Below are positions 7,173 to 7,571 of a stretch of DNA of 7,571 nt, piece by piece. A program made the translations under genes and the position numbers. The notes beneath the pieces are model-generated. The model had not been told where the DNA came from. It did no database searches and worked only from the letters and a program-made list of their open reading frames with translations. The first letter of the stretch is position 1, and every line of letters starts with the position of its first letter. Source of the DNA: a bacterium. Its GTDB lineage: Bacteria; Thermosulfidibacterota; Thermosulfidibacteria; Thermosulfidibacterales; Thermosulfidibacteraceae. The DNA is taken from assembly GCA_027037155.1 (NCBI GenBank), contig JALWBK010000153.1, positions 1 through 7,571 of the forward strand. Reading direction: 5' to 3'.

Positions 7173-7571
7173 CTTTCATTTCTCATAATTTTCATCTTTA
7201 TCTTTGTTTCCGCCAATGCTTCTGAGCAGTGTTCAAGTATTTTAAAACAATGTATCTCAAAATGGGAAAACGTTAAAGATTATCAATGCGTGCTTGACGC
7301 CTATAACCGCAAGGGTGATGAGGAGGACAAAAGGGTCTACGAGTACAAGTTTATGAAGCCCAATTTCGTCTATATGAAGGTTTTGGAGGGCAAAAGCAAA
7401 AAGGCTAAGGTCTATTACAACCCTGAAACGGGTAAGGTTAGAGGGTGTAAGCACACCTTTTTGGGCTATATCTGTCTTAACTTTGACCCTTCCAATCCCA
7501 AGGTTACTTCCATTAGAGGTGCCAAGGTGTATGAGAGCACTATAGGGTTCATCTTGGATCAGGTTTCACAG
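7149..7571 (+). CDS. Exported DUF1571-like protein, N-terminal part (runs off right edge)
   Basis: The reading frame stays open for 141 codons to the window edge. Residues 1-24 are a classic Sec signal peptide: MRR, a very hydrophobic Ile/Phe-rich core, then VSANA with predicted cleavage after A24. No lipobox Cys follows directly, so a soluble periplasmic protein is more likely than a lipoprotein. The mature part, with 'VKDYQCVLDAYNRKG', 'YEYKFMKPNFVYMKVLEGKS' and 'KVYYNPETGKVRG', resembles DUF1571 proteins, which are thought to share a LolA/LolB-like beta fold; the function is unknown. This is recognition from memory. Five cysteines (28, 35, 47, 100, 109) in an exported protein hint at disulfides. 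A G-rich ribosome-binding site (AGGGGGG, 7137-7143) stands 5 bases before the ATG. The gene is separated from fadE by 156 bases with a hairpin, so it is probably an independent unit unrelated to beta-oxidation. Confidence 0.75.
   Translation, partial: MRRAFIIMLSFLIIFIFIFVSANASEQCSSILKQCISKWENVKDYQCVLDAYNRKGDEEDKRVYEYKFMKPNFVYMKVLEGKSKKAKVYYNPETGKVRGCKHTFLGYICLNFDPSNPKVTSIRGAKVYESTIGFILDQVSQ

Overview
The window holds a compact, canonical bacterial fatty-acid beta-oxidation locus. A four-gene plus-strand operon, fadR-fadN-fadA-fadE, encodes a TetR-family acyl-CoA-responsive repressor, a fused 3-hydroxyacyl-CoA dehydrogenase/enoyl-CoA hydratase, a thiolase and a long acyl-CoA dehydrogenase. Gene order and protein types match the Bacillus fadNAE operon, but here the fadR-type repressor gene sits directly at the head of the operon. 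No CRISPR array, tRNA, rRNA, insertion sequence or phage gene is visible.

Layout. Positions 1-948, minus strand: a Nudix hydrolase with an N-terminal zinc ribbon, followed with a 4-base ATGA overlap by the N-terminal part of an NAD(P)-dependent aldehyde dehydrogenase that runs off the left edge. Positions 949-999: a 51-base divergent control region with a near-palindromic FadR-like operator placed on the likely promoters. Positions 1000-6992, plus strand: fadR, fadN, fadA and fadE, tightly spaced (4-base overlap, then gaps of 25 and 20 bases), each with a good ribosome-binding site. Positions 6993-7148: a GC-rich hairpin and an AT-rich leader with an unusual 13-base inverted repeat. Positions 7149-7571: the start of an exported DUF1571-like protein that runs off the right edge.

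How the genes work together. FadE oxidises acyl-CoA to trans-2-enoyl-CoA and passes electrons to ETF, which is not in the window. FadN hydrates the enoyl-CoA and oxidises the 3-hydroxyacyl-CoA with NAD+. FadA cleaves the 3-ketoacyl-CoA with CoA, giving acetyl-CoA and a shortened acyl-CoA. FadR probably represses the whole unit, itself included, until long-chain acyl-CoA accumulates. The single operator probably also reaches the divergent Nudix-aldehyde dehydrogenase pair, so those two genes may belong to the same lipid or aldehyde catabolic response.

Organism. The genes are bacterial. Arginine is mostly AGG/AGA, the proteins are rich in Lys and Glu, and base composition is moderate, which suggests a thermophilic or anaerobic lineage outside the enteric bacteria. 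This is a low-confidence inference and the species cannot be named from the window. I did not find a clearly undescribed system. The points most worth checking are the FadR-like operator in a divergent promoter, the linked Nudix-aldehyde dehydrogenase pair, and the nested inverted repeats around the start of the last gene.
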